Shown in pieces: positions 10,002 through 21,370 of a stretch of 64,000 nt of DNA (the first letter of the stretch is position 1; each line of letters opens with the position of its first letter). The notes under the pieces were generated by a model. It ran no database searches. It saw only the letters and a list, made by a program, of their open reading frames with translations, and was not told where the DNA came from. Origin of the DNA: Ceratobasidium sp. AG-K (Eukaryota > Basidiomycota > Agaricomycetes > Cantharellales > Ceratobasidiaceae); assembly GCA_037039685.1 (NCBI GenBank), contig JAWNGF010000009.1, positions 1,984,001 to 2,048,000 on the forward strand. Reading direction: 5' to 3'. Position numbers and translations under genes: made by a program.

Positions 10002-10446
10002 TGTCGTGAGCTAGCTCACTCCATCGGACTCGCCTGCCTGTCTTCCTCTTTGTGTTACATTTCCGTTTCCGTTTGCCGCGTTGCCACCTTCTTGTGGTTC
10101 TTTCTGTTACACTATGTAACGTGGCTGTGCTTTGTACGAGTCATGTCTGTTCATACAGCATGACTCACATGGACACTCCTGACTGGCTGTTGTGTATGAC
10201 TCGTGTGGCTGTGCCTTGTATGACTCGGCCGCTTCTTGAATATATATAGAGGACCAACAAGCCTGGAAACCCCAGCTTGTTTTGTCTTGTCAAACATCCC
10301 CTTTGAGTGACACTTTGAAACCCTCCCTACCCTCAAGGGCCTACAGACACTTGAGTGTGTTGCGGTTCAAGAGGTCACTTAGGTCTTAGTGCCGTCCACT
10401 CTCCATTGTGGCTCATCTCATAGCCATTAAGAAGAAGCTTACGACA
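10002..10446 (+). repeat. 5' LTR of E1 with promoter and self-primer
   Basis: Starts TGTCGTGAGC, ends CTTACGACA. TATATATA at 10241-10248, then AGCTTGTTTTGT at 10274-10285, 33 nt from the first TATA base. Its exact complement ACAAAACAAGCT is the primer site at 10449-10460, two bases past the LTR. Confidence 0.95.
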
Positions 10447-10468
10447 TTACAAAACAAGCTTAACAATC

Positions 10469-12430
10469 ATGTCCATTCAGGAGGACGTGGGGTCACACCT
10501 CACAACACCATTATCAACAAGGAGAGGACCAAGTAGGGTTTCAAGACCTACAAGTTCCCTCAACGAACAAGATATCGCACAAGCTCGGGCCAGAGGACCA
10601 GCAAGGTCTCGCCCACAAAGCCAAGCTTCTATGCCTGGAACATTCAACACTGAGAACGTTTCAGTGGTTCAGGAAGAACCTACCATAGTTGCTAGGGAGC
10701 CAGGAGATATTACCGACAACCCCACACCGGTCACAATTTGGATCCCAATCTCAAATGCAAGCCCAGGTCCATCACATCCACTACGGCCCATGGGGGCCAG
10801 AAGACAGTTTTTCTCCCCCCAACCTGAGGCTCACGGGGGCTTATCCCTTGTTCCTATCAGGCCGCCACCCACACCGCACATTCCCCTTACTGCTCAAGTA
10901 CCACAGATTGGGGGAACCATCACCAATGCCGGCCCAATCCCAATAAACTCTCAGGCCGTGACTCCAGTTAACCCAGCGCCGCCATACGTACCACAGGGGT
11001 ATTCCCAGCAACCGACAGCAACTGAAGGACAAGACCCCCCTAGGATTCCCAGCTCAAGTTCTAGCTCCAGTGGAAGAACTGTGGTTAGCAACCTTGACGA
11101 CCTCGACAATCTTCACCTCAGAAGACACAATGCAATACTAAGGATTATTGATGGAATGAGGATAACAATCGACAGAAGACTCAACGGGTTAGAACAATCC
11201 ACTCAAGTGTTGGCTAACAACCAACAAATCTTCAACAATTCCCTCAACAACCTACAAGGAACCCTGACAGATATCCTTACCACCACATGAAACAGTGAAC
11301 ACAACAGCTTCCTGGTTGGGCAAGACGTAATCCGCTTAAGAAACGAAGTCACGAACACACAAGGACTAGTAAACAATGTACAGGAAGATCTTAACACCAC
11401 AAGACAGGCACAGTTAGCCTGGAACGAAGCAGTCACCCAAGGACTAGAAGGACTAAGGGGAGACGGAAGGATTGCTATCGAAGCAATCAATAACATGCGC
11501 GAACAGACAGACAAAGCATCCCTACATGCCGTATCACCCCCCCACCCTGAAGCAGAATCTACCAGACTTGACGAATTAGAACAAAGGATACATCAGCTTT
11601 CTGAAAACCCCAACAACAGAAGGGAAGCCAGACGTCCAAAAGTAACTAGACCAGAGGCTTTTGACGGGAAGAAAGGAGAAGGAGCGGAAATGTTCATCAC
11701 CCAAATGGAAAGCTACTTTGTCAGGTTGGGCAACCAATACAGCTCGGGACAAGAACGAATTAGAGAAGCACTAGCCAACTTCAAATCGGACAACAGATCT
11801 GCTACACATTGGGCTCAGGTCCTACTACGGTCTATGAACAATGGAGTTCCGGACCCAACCCTAAGGTCTTGGGAAACATTCAAATCATACTTCATGGAGC
11901 AATTTAGCGACCCTAACAAGAAGGCCAAGGCGGAGGCTGATATCCAAAAAAGCAAGCAAATCAATTCAGTAGCAAACTACGCGACAGAATTCCACTTTCA
12001 CATGGTGGATGTGAATTGGGGGGAAGAAGCCCTTATCAACCAATTCAAGGAAGGACTCAAGCCGGAAATCAAAACAGAATTGGCACGATTTGAACTTTCC
12101 CTTACCAACAAGGATGGAACTGAAAGGCACCCTAACCTTAACCAATGGATCACTCTTGCGATCTCCATCGACCAGAAATTGCAACAGATCAAGGCATCCA
12201 CCGGAAAGAAAACACCCCAAGCAACCACCACCGGGCAAGCCTCTACAAAACGGCTTCCAGATGAAGTATACAAGGCAAGAATAGCATCAAACTGGTGTCT
12301 GAAGTGTGGTCAAGAAGGTCACTGTTTGCTCAAATGCTCGTCCAAGGAGTGGATAACAACTGAGCCCAGCATAAAGGGAAGAGAAGCCACGATCATAGAA
12401 GATTTGGGAAAAGAAGGGGTCTCCCTCTAA
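10469..12430 (+). pseudogene. gag: Gag of E1, interrupted by TGA
   Basis: Starts ATG (MSIQED). The N-terminal 270 residues are S/R/P-rich and end in a helical segment. An in-frame TGA at 11288-11290 replaces an Arg-type codon kept in E2 (AGG). The same frame reopens and encodes the capsid region (about 11630-12150: FDGKKGEGAEMFITQMESYF; FMEQFSDPNKKAKAEADI) and a CCHC knuckle, CLKCGQEGHCLLKC. It ends TAA at 12428-12430, preceded by the slippery heptamer at 12406. E5 shares the same TGA, so it predates their split or marks a hot CGA site. Confidence 0.85.
12406..12412 (+). promoter_or_regulatory. Probable -1 frameshift heptamer, E1
   Basis: G GGA AAA in the gag frame (TTG GGA AAA GAA), five codons before the TAA at 12428. 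The -1 frame runs open into pol. Confidence 0.65.
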
Positions 12431-15276
12431 CTGTGTGTGGAGAGACCAAAGAACTGGCAATGGAAACAATGTACTTTAGAGCAACAAACAAATCAACCAT
12501 TGTTTACACAAGCATTGCTGGAATCACAGAACCAGTCCCTACTCTCATTGATTCAGGAGCTTCTAAAAACTTTATGGACATCTCTTTGGCCTGCTCCAAC
12601 AACATTCCTCTCATTGAACTTCCCTCTCCACAAAAAGTAATTGGCATCCAGGGAAAAGAACTCTCACACCAAATACGCTTCAAAGCCAAGCTTGTACTGG
12701 ATGTGGAAGGAAAACCCTTCAAACAAATCTTTTTCGCTATGCCTACTGGAGAAACCAAGCTCATCTTAGGACTTGAGTGGTTAGAAGAAGCAAACCCCAA
12801 TATTGACTGGAAAACGAAGCACATATCATGGCGACCAGAACCCATACAGGCAAGAACAGCCTCAATAGACGACCTACCAGAAGAATTCAAAGAATTTGCC
12901 GACGTGTTTAGCAAGGAAAAGTTCAAGAGAATTCCGGATCATTGCCCATACGACTGCGCCATTGACTTCAAGGAAGGGGCTGAACTTCCAAAACCAGCCA
13001 GACCTATCCCGCTCTCACCGGCCGAATCAATTGCACTAAGGGAATACCTGGATGAGGAAATTGCCACCGGGAAAATTTGACCTAGCAAATCCCCCATTGC
13101 ATCACCTTGTTTCTTTGTCAAAAACCTATCAATCCAAAAAATCCAGAAGCAGTACGACAATTACGGCTTGTTCAAGACCTCAGAGGAGTGAACGCCATTA
13201 TGAAGGACAACAGGTTTCCTATGCCCTTAATGGAAGATCTTCTGGATAAAATCAAGGACGCAAAAATTTTCTCCAAGATCAATCTGTGAATGGGTTTCAA
13301 CAATATCAGAATCAGGGAAGGGGACGAATGGAAAACGGCTTTCAGAACCAAGGAAGGCCTTTTTGAGTACATTGTCATGCCCTTTGGGCTAAAAAACGCA
13401 CCTGCCATATTCCAAAGATACATGAACCACATCTTCCACGACCTTATTGACGTATGTGTCATAGTATACATTGACGACATCCTAGTCTTCTCTAAGAACA
13501 GAAGCCAACATACTATAGATGTCAGGAAGGTGCTGAAGATCTTACTGGATGAAAACCTGTTTGCAAAGCTCCCGAAATGCGAATTCTTTGTCACCAAACT
13601 TACATATACTGGACTTAGAATCAGTGATTCTGGCATCTCAATGGAGGAAGAGAAGGTCCAGGCGATAAAGGAGTGGAAGGAACCAAAAACGGTCAAGCAG
13701 GTTCAGGCGTTCCTAGGATTCGCAAACTTCTACCGAAGATTTGTACCAAATTTTAGCCATTTGGCAAAACCCTTGACAACCCTGACAAGAAAGGATAACA
13801 AATGGAAATGGGAAAAGGATCAGCAGGAAGCCTTCAACGCCCTGAAAACAGAAATTAGCAAGGAGCCCACACTACGCCATGCTGACCCTGAGAAACCCTT
13901 TTTCCTGCAAACAGATGCAAGCAGAGTAGCGATGGGGGCAATTCTGTCTCAAAGGCAAGACAATGGCTACCTACACCCTATAGCGTTCCTGTCGAAATCT
14001 TTCAATGAGGCCCAGCTCAACTATGACGTCCATGACAAGGAACTTATGGCAATCATAGAATCATTGTCACATTGGAGGTTATACCTTGAGGGAACAAAGG
14101 ATCCAATCACTATCTACACCAATCACAGGAACCTACAGTTCTGGAAGGAAGCAAGAACGTTCAACCGTTGACACGCAAGATGGCACCAACTACTGGCTTT
14201 GTACAACTTTGATATCATATACCGTCCTGGAATCCTTTCATCTAAACTGGACCTGTTGTCAAGACAATCTGACCACAAGGATATTCCCACACTGCAACAA
14301 ATCATGATATCCGCTGAAAAATTTAAAGGATTCATGGGGCAGATGGACACAGACATTATGGCGACCATCAAGGAAGCACAAGAAACTGATGAAGGACTGG
14401 CAAAAATCAAGGAAATCTGCAAATCAAGGGAAATGTTACCAAGAACCCTGCAACATAGCGCAAAAGATTACGACTTCAAGGAGGGACTAATATGGTACAA
14501 AGGGAAAATTTACGTCCCGGAAGATAAAGAAGCCAGACTGTCCATCATGCAACTACACCACGACTCAAGGATTGCAGGGCATCAAGGACAAGCCAGGACG
14601 TTGGAACTAATATCAAGAAGATACTTCTGGCCAGGAATGAAGCAGAGCGTAAACAGATACGTGGATTCCTGCAAGACCTGCCAACAAACAAGGGGATCAA
14701 AGTCAATAGTACCGATCAAACCTCTAGAAATTCCAAGAGGTCCCTGGGAAGATATAGCATTCGACTTTGTAGTAAAATTGCTGAAGTCCAGAGGGTCAGA
14801 CAGCATCATGGTAGTGGTGGACCGGTTCTCAAGAATGGCGCATTTCATACCCTGCAAGGAATCTCACACAGCAAGCAAGCTGGCAAATCTTTTTGTCACA
14901 AATGTTTGGAAACTACACAGCTTTCCAAAAAGCACAATCTCAGACCAAGGGACAACTTTCAATTCTAAACTTATGAAGGCCATTTACAAGAGAATTGGAA
15001 CTAGCCCAAGTTTCAGCACTGCCTACCACCCCCAGACAGATGGAGTGACAGAGAGAATCAACCAATGGATGGAAGGCTGGCTACAATCCTTTGTCAACTA
15101 CCGGCAAGATGGTTGGGCGGACTTGTTACCAATTGCAGAATTCAGTTATAATCTGCAGAAGCACCGGGTAACGGGTAGCTCCCCTTTTGCAATAATCTAT
15201 GGTAGGGAACCACTGTGGAACATCTCATCAGAAAAAATGACGGTTCCTGAAGCAAACACCATTACGGAAAAATGGC
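12431..15276 (+). pseudogene. pol: Pol of E1, 5' part (PR-RT-RH-INT), degraded
   Basis: Protease LIDSGASKNF near 12550; RT with IVYIDDILVFS near 13470; RNase H LQTDASRVAMG near 13910 (Arg replaces the usual Gly); integrase zinc site CKTCQQTRG near 14680 and core residues in AFDFVVKL, ISDQGTTF and GVTERINQ. Damage: TGA at 13078-13080 (E5 reads CAA), a 1-nt loss in an A run near 13121 relative to E5, TGA at 13287-13289, and TGA at 14169-14171. The frame is then cut at 15276 (EKW) by E2; the missing end resumes at 30229. Confidence 0.9.
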
Positions 15277-15734
15277 TGTCGTAAGCTTCTTCTTGGTGGC
15301 TATGAGACAAGCCGCAATGAAGAGTGGACGGCACTAAGACCTAAGTGACCTCTTGAACCGCAACACACTTAAGTGTCTGTAGGCTCTTGAGGGTAGGGGT
15401 GGTTTGAAGTGTCACTCAAAGGGATGTTTTGACAAGACAAAACAAGCTGGGGTTACCAGGCTTGTTGGTCCTCTATATATATTCAGAGAGAGGCCGAGTC
15501 ATACAAGGCGCAGCCACACGAGTCATACATAACAGCCAGTCAGGAGTGTCCATATGAGTCATGCTGTATGAACAGACATGACTCTTACCAAGCACAGCCG
15601 TGTTACACAATGTAACAGAAAAACCACAAGAAGGTGGCCACGTGGTGGGAAAAGAGAAACAAAACATAGTAGACACAGCCACAAGGTAGGGGGAGGCGCA
15701 GACAAGTCCGATGGAGTGAGCAAGGCTCACGACA
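15277..15734 (-). repeat. 3' LTR of E2 with polypurine tract
   Basis: Inverted copy; the minus strand reads TGTCGTGAGC...GCTTACGACA. The tract on the minus strand is AAAGGGGGAGTAA, immediately upstream at 15747-15735. Confidence 0.95.
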
Positions 15735-15779
15735 TTACTCCCCCTTTAAGGTCTGTGAGGGGAACCTGAGGGGACCTTA

Positions 15780-16151
15780 CTACTGGACCCAGCAGTCCTT
15801 GTTGGCCTTTTCTACCAGGCCATCCAGGTCATCCTCCTTCTCCTCCGTTAGGTCTATGGGGTTAAACATGGTGTTACCCAGTTCGTCGCAGTACTCCTCC
15901 CATTTCTCCCATGTCTCCTCGTCGGTCCAGTCGGCCTTGGACCAGTCCATAACCCACTCCTGCTCCTCCACATGCTCCTTCAACCACTGTTGAGCGTCCG
16001 GCTCCACCTCTGCCCATTGTGAGACGTCAGCCCCCTTTTCCTGCCACCAGAACGGCTTCCATTCGAACTTCTCCCTCTGGTATTGTCCCCACTACATCCT
16101 CCAATCTGCCAAGTCAGCCTGGAAGTTTTTGTCCCATGCGTTGGACCACCT
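15780..16151 (-). pseudogene. ORF3 of E2, C-terminal half
   Basis: Tryptophan-rich acidic C-terminus of the accessory ORF3, cut off from its N-terminal half (24147-24544) by E3. It contains MDWSKADWTDEETWEKWEEY and NPIDLTEEKEDDLDG, matching the E1 and E5 copies. An in-frame TAG-type change lies near 16094 relative to the E1 copy. The IDLT core followed by acids resembles a SUMO-interacting motif. Stop TAG at 15780-15782. Confidence 0.75.
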
Positions 16152-16640
16152 TGTCGCAACCTGCTAAGTAGTAGAGTTGACGACTGCTAATCGCCTTGTT
16201 GACCGTGAGCGATAAGTCTAAGTAGACTAAATCGCTATGGGAAATCACTGGCTTCTAAGTAGAAGTCCTAGCTCCAAATCCCAAGTGGCTGCTGAAGTGG
16301 CTAAGTAGCCAAGTGCCTCTGATCACACACTGCAGGGAGAGTTGACAAGGCGAAGCAAGCTGGGGGTGACCATGCTTGCAAGCCAGTATATATAGGCAAG
16401 AGGCAAGTGAGTCATACAAGTACATGAGTCACAAGCCCGAGTCAGAGTCCGAGTCATAAAGGGGGCTGCTCAGGCCAGCCAATAGAAAACAGCATGAGTC
16501 ATATGACTCATGGTGCCACATCATCCATACACCTCACTAAGCAAGGGAGAGGGCACATCTATACAGAAGAGGCGCTTAAGGCGCCGATGCAAGCCACGAG
16601 TCCGCAGAAAGAGAGACAGAGGGCGGGACAGGTCACGACA
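16152..16640 (-). repeat. 3' LTR of E3 with polypurine tract
   Basis: Minus strand TGTCGTGACC...GGTTGCGACA. The tract GGGGGGGCAA lies just upstream on the minus strand at 16650-16641. Confidence 0.95.
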
Positions 16641-16680
16641 TTGCCCCCCCACATAGGGCCAGGTAGTGGAGTGCCTGGGC

Positions 16681-17835
16681 CTATCTGCGGGCGACCCATT
16701 CTTTTAGCTCCAACCAGCTGACCCGTTCCGCAAGGTTGCGCATGTCCAACTCAAGGACCTCGTTCATGCGGTCCCACTTTTCCTGGTAGAGCCGGTCCAG
16801 CTCTTCCTGGTGTTGTTGCTGGAGGCGTTCGAGCTCTTGCTGCTCCCGGAGTGCCCATTGTTCTTGTCGGTGGTCAAGCCACTTGTTGAGTTGGTTGACT
16901 GTCCAGGATCCGCACTGGACAAGGCGGTAGGCCTCCAAGACGTTTGCGTCACAAGGCATGTGGTTGGCGGGTGGGTGGGGCTCGAGGTTGGCAATTGCCT
17001 GCCCAACATCGGCAATGAGGGCCTCAACGGTTTCCCGGGCCCTGTCCCATGTTGTGTTCCATTCCTGCTCGACACACTTGGCATCCTTGTCGGTGATAGG
17101 AGGGGGGGGAGGGATGTCAACTGCTTCCTCCTTGATTTTGCCTGCCTCCATTGGCTGGCCGGCCATGTCGACTTGACCGCTTCCGTTGGCGCCTTTTGAC
17201 CAGTCGACAGTGTTGAAAGGGTTTTTGGGATAGGTGTTGTCAACGACTGGCGGTTCAGGCTTTTTCTGCCACTCACAAGGGGCGGGCCAACCGCTAGTGA
17301 AGTCGTAGGAGCAATCACTCCACCAGATTCCGTCGCTATTGACGTGCCCTCCATTGGCCAATGCGAGGCGGGGGTTGGTTTCTTGCTTGAACCACTTGTC
17401 TCCTTCCCACTTGTAGCCAGTGTCTCTATTCCAGGCATCGGCGCTCTTGGTAACGACGTTGCGGACGGTGAGTCCGATGCAGCCGCGGCAGTGGTAATAC
17501 TTGCTGCGGCCAATGTCGGTTGGGTCCGAGGGCCAGGCGTTGGGGTGGCTAACCCAGAGCAGGGAGCCAAGTTGGGGGTGGATGAGGGACTTGCGTTCTT
17601 CGTCCCATTTGAGGTTGCCACGCTTGGCGAGGGGGATGTAGCCAAGGTGCACCCCAGGCTCAAGGTCGTTGGCCAGTTTCCTGGCTTCCTTGAGAGACCA
17701 GGGCGCTGTTGCCCTGCAGTTGACGGCGAATTTGCCGGGTCCTCCGGCCATGATGGCCTTGCCATAGGCAGCACTAAGCCTGTAGGAGGTGAGGCGGGCG
17801 GCAGAGTTGGTGTTGTTGGAGCGGAAGGGGGCCAT
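16681..17835 (-). CDS. ORF3 of E3, accessory protein of unknown function (384 aa)
   Basis: ATG at 17835, stop at 16681, ending 40 bp before the 3' LTR. Intact. The N-terminal half contains a YYHCRGCIGL segment with CxxC, also present in spirit (VCQGCAVFQ) in ORF3 of E1, E2 and E5. The centre is Trp- and Pro-rich (WWSDCSYDF, IPPPPPITD). The last 90 residues are a long Q/E/R-rich helix, probably coiled coil (REQQELERLQQQHQEELDRL). It overlaps the open pol frame for more than 1 kb in another phase. No known family recognised. A pyrimidine-rich stretch just before the ATG could be an internal promoter (inference). Confidence 0.7.
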   Translation of the reverse strand: MAPFRSNNTNSAARLTSYRLSAAYGKAIMAGGPGKFAVNCRATAPWSLKEARKLANDLEPGVHLGYIPLAKRGNLKWDEERKSLIHPQLGSLLWVSHPNAWPSDPTDIGRSKYYHCRGCIGLTVRNVVTKSADAWNRDTGYKWEGDKWFKQETNPRLALANGGHVNSDGIWWSDCSYDFTSGWPAPCEWQKKPEPPVVDNTYPKNPFNTVDWSKGANGSGQVDMAGQPMEAGKIKEEAVDIPPPPPITDKDAKCVEQEWNTTWDRARETVEALIADVGQAIANLEPHPPANHMPCDANVLEAYRLVQCGSWTVNQLNKWLDHRQEQWALREQQELERLQQQHQEELDRLYQEKWDRMNEVLELDMRNLAERVSWLELKEWVARR

Positions 17836-20800
17836 TGCAAAAGTAAAGAACAGTTTTTTTTGGGGGTGGAAGAGTGTTGGGCTAAGAGCGGACTGTGAGT
17901 AGTTGGCTGAGTAGCTGGGATGAGGACTTCAGCTGTCTTTCCTCTCGTCCTTTTCAATCCCTGTGGTTTGAAATTTGGGGGAAGCGGGCTGGTAGGAAAG
18001 TCCTTCTGGAATTTTCTCATCACTGGAGTCATATTGGCAAATTTCTCCGCCCGTTCTTCCATGTCTTCAAGAGGTCCGTAACCTTTCCATCTGATGCGGT
18101 ATTTCAGCCCATCAGGATCTAGATACCAATAGATGATCTTTTCTACTTCATATTCCTCCTCCCCTTCTTCCGTAACAATCGGCGGAGGTCGGGGTTGGTT
18201 TTGATGGAAATCCACATCTTCCTTGTAGTGAGTCAACATGTTTCCATGGAAGACGTCATGTATTTTCATGGACTTGGGGAGGTCAAGTTGGTAGGCGTGT
18301 GAAGAGATTTGTTTTTTGACAACAAAGGGGCCGGTCTTTTTGTCGTCAAGCTTCTTGCTTGGGCGCCTGGTCTTGATATTGGTAGTCAGGAGCCACACGT
18401 TGTCCCCTTCTTTGTATTGCTTTTTTGGAAGATCTTCCCTAGTTTGGTGGTATTTCATCATGGCTTTTGCTTCTTCTGACACGGCTTCCATATCCTTTGT
18501 CCACTTGTCGGCCTCTGGAGAATGAGTCATATATTCTTCAATGGACCATCTTGGAGTCATTCCGTAGACGATTTCAAAGGGTGACTTGTTTGTAACGCGA
18601 TTTTTGTGATTGTTGTGGCAGAATTCTGCAATAGGTAGCCATTTGACCCAGTCGTCCTGGCAATGGTTGCAGAATATTCTCAACCAACCTTCTAGCCACT
18701 GGTTTGTTTTTTCCGCAAGACCATCAGTTTCAGGATGGAAGGCCGTGCTGAAGGTAGGTTGGATATTGAGTCTTTTGTACACTGCCTCCAGGAAGTGAGA
18801 CTTGAAAGTAGTTCCTCTATCGGAGACAGTGGCTTTTGGGAAACCATGGAGTCGCCATACTTCCTTGATGAAGATGTTGGCAAGTTGTTCCAAGTTGGTT
18901 GCTTTGTTGCAGGCAATGAAATGTGCCATTCTGGAAAAGCGATCCACTACAACAAGGACACTGTCAAAACCTTCAGATTTAGGTAGTTTCACCATAAAAT
19001 CGTAAGCGATGTTTTCCCAAGGTTTTTCCGGGATGGGTAAGGGTTTGAGCGGTAAGTGTCCTTTGCTTCCCTTCCCTCTTTGGCAAATTTCGCAGCTTTC
19101 GACGAAGCGACTCACTTGGCTTTTCATGCCGGGCCAATAGTATCTTCTTGAGAGAAGCTCCAGGGTTCTAGCCTGTCCTTGGTGACCAGCCATTGGTGTG
19201 TCATGGTGCAGTTGTAGCAGCTTCAGTTTGATGTCTTTCTCATCAGGGACGATAATTCTTCCTTGATACCACAGGAGGTTTTCCCCCCATTTGTAGTCTT
19301 TGAATTGTTTTTTCACGGAAGGCAGAAGGGACTCCTTGTTCCTTGTAGTGACAATCAAGGTTTGTAGGGCTTCGTCTTCTTCCTGTGCTTCTTTGAGTTT
19401 GCTCATATGGTCTGATCCCATCATGGCGGCAAAGCCTTTGAATCTTTCGGCAGAGATCATAGTCTGTTCCGCTGATGCAATGTCCCCATGGTCACTTCTT
19501 CTAGAGAGAATGTCCGGCTTTTCTGACATCTTCCCAGGTCGATAGTGTATTTCGAAATTGTAACTTGCTAACATCAGAAGCCATCTGTGGTGTCTTTGGT
19601 TAAAATTGACAGAGTCTTTCCAGTAGGTCAAGTTTTTGTGGTCTGTGTAGATGATCACAGGTTCCTTTGTTCCTTCAAGATGAATGCGCCAATGTCTCAA
19701 TGCCTCAATGATAGCAAAATGCTCCTTGTCGTGCGTGTCATAATTCAATTCCGCATCCTTGAAGCTTTTGGAAAGGAAGCCAATTGGGTGCAGGTATCCG
19801 TCGTTTTGTTGTTGACTAAGGATTGCTCCTAGAGCGACTCCTGAGGCGTCCGTTTCCAGGAAGTATTGCTTTGATTCGTCTGGATGTGCCAGCACTGGTT
19901 CTTCTGAGATCATCTTCTTCAGCTTTTCAAAAGTCTCTTGGTGTGCCTCCTTCCATTCCCATTTTTGGTCCTTTCAAGTGAGCTGAGTCAAAGGTTTGAC
20001 AATGGAAGAGAAAGAAACCACAAATCTCCTGTAGAAGTTGCAGAAGCCAACAAAAGCTTGTAGCTGCTTGACAGTTTTTGGGACAGGCCATTCCTGGATA
20101 GTCTTGATCTTGTCCTTGTTCATGGAGATACCGTTCTCATCTACAACAAAGCCTACCCAATCGGCCTTTTTGCCGTAAAAGGTGCACTTTTTGAGGTTCC
20201 CATATAGATTGTTCTTTTGTAGCCTTTTGAGGACTTCTCTGATGTCCAAAGTGTGTTGGTTTCTTCCTCTAGAGATAATCAAGATGTCATTGATGTAGAC
20301 TACTATCTTTTTTCCAATCAGGTCTCTGAGGATATTGTCCATCATTCTTTGGAATGTTGCAGGTGCATTTTTCAGTCCAAAGGCCATCACAGTATATTCA
20401 AAGAGGCCTTCGGAAGTGCTGAATGCTGTTTTCCATTTGTCTCCTTCCCTGATTCTCACATTCCAGAAACCATTTTTCAGGTCCAGAGAGGTGATAAAAA
20501 GTTCTTTGTTTGATTTGTCGCTAGTCTTCTTGAAGATTTCCAGGAGTTGATCCATCAGAGGTATGGGGTAATGGTCTGGAATAGTTTCCGCATTTGCCGC
20601 TCTGTAGTCGACAACTGGTCTCAGGTCTGGTATGGTTTGTCCAGGTTTCAGTGCCTTCGTGACAAAGAATAGGCTAGCAGCAATGGGGGAATCACTGGGT
20701 CTGATTCTTCCTGACTTGAGTTCCGACTTCACATACTCCCTTGTGGACTCCCTTTCTCTTGGTGAGAGGGGATAAGCTTTCTTTGGTTTTGGGAGCTTGT

Positions 20801-21353
20801 TGTTGTCATAGAAGTCGATTTTGCAGTCCCATTCCCTGTGTTCCGGCAGCTTGTCATATCTTTCTTTGTCAAAGACATCAGCAAAATCCTTGAGTTCTTC
20901 TGGAAGTTCTTGTGACATCCCTGCCTTTGCTTGGATGTCAAGCTCCTTTCTCCATTTGATAGAGAATGGGGCCCAGGAAATATCAGGGTTTGTTTCCTTC
21001 AACCATGTCATGCCAAGGATCATAGGTTGAGTTCCTGTTGGCATGGCATAGAATCTTTGTTCGAAAGTTTTTCCTCCTATATCGAATTTCAATTTGCAAC
21101 AGTGTTGGATGAGGTTCTTTTGGGTTTTTCCGTCAATCATCTCCACATTCCTAGGAGTTTGTAAAGAGATCAAAGGAATATTGTTTCTCTTTGCAAAGTT
21201 CAGGTCGATGAAATTTCTGCTGGAGCCGGAGTCGACAAGAGTTGAGATGTTTTCCGTGATTCCCTCTACTTGTGCATATACCATGGGTGATTCATTTGTG
21301 GCTTTGCAGTAGTATTCATTTCGCAGAGAGGGCATTGGGGCATCTTCACACAC
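16764..21353 (-). pseudogene. pol: Pol of E3, one stop and a mutated RT active site
   Basis: Protease LVDSGSSRNFID near 21240; RT 20700-20000; RNase H LETDASGVALG near 19850; integrase zinc site CEICQRGKG near 19090 and core (YDFMVKLP, VSDRGTTF, GLAEKTNQ); chromodomain (EEEYEVEKII...YRIRWKGYG) near 18140-18010. The RT motif reads VYINDIL: the second catalytic Asp pair is YIND instead of YIDD (codon 20291-20289, GAT to AAT, a change expected from deamination at TCGA). TGA at about 19974 interrupts the frame before RNase H. After the chromodomain the frame stays open across ORF3 to 16764 with S/T/P-rich sequence that is probably not a real domain. The pol start is in the -1 frame relative to gag. 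Confidence 0.88.
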
Positions 21354-21370
21354 GGTGGAGAGACGCCCAT

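Noticed and set aside
16764..17835. Long S/T/P-rich C-terminal extension of E3 Pol as a real domain
   Set aside because: It lies over the better supported ORF3 in another phase and shows no domain pattern; probably a shadow frame kept open by composition.
17344..17898. 184-codon plus-strand frame opposite E3 ORF3
   Set aside because: Antisense shadow of ORF3, with no ATG context or family signature.
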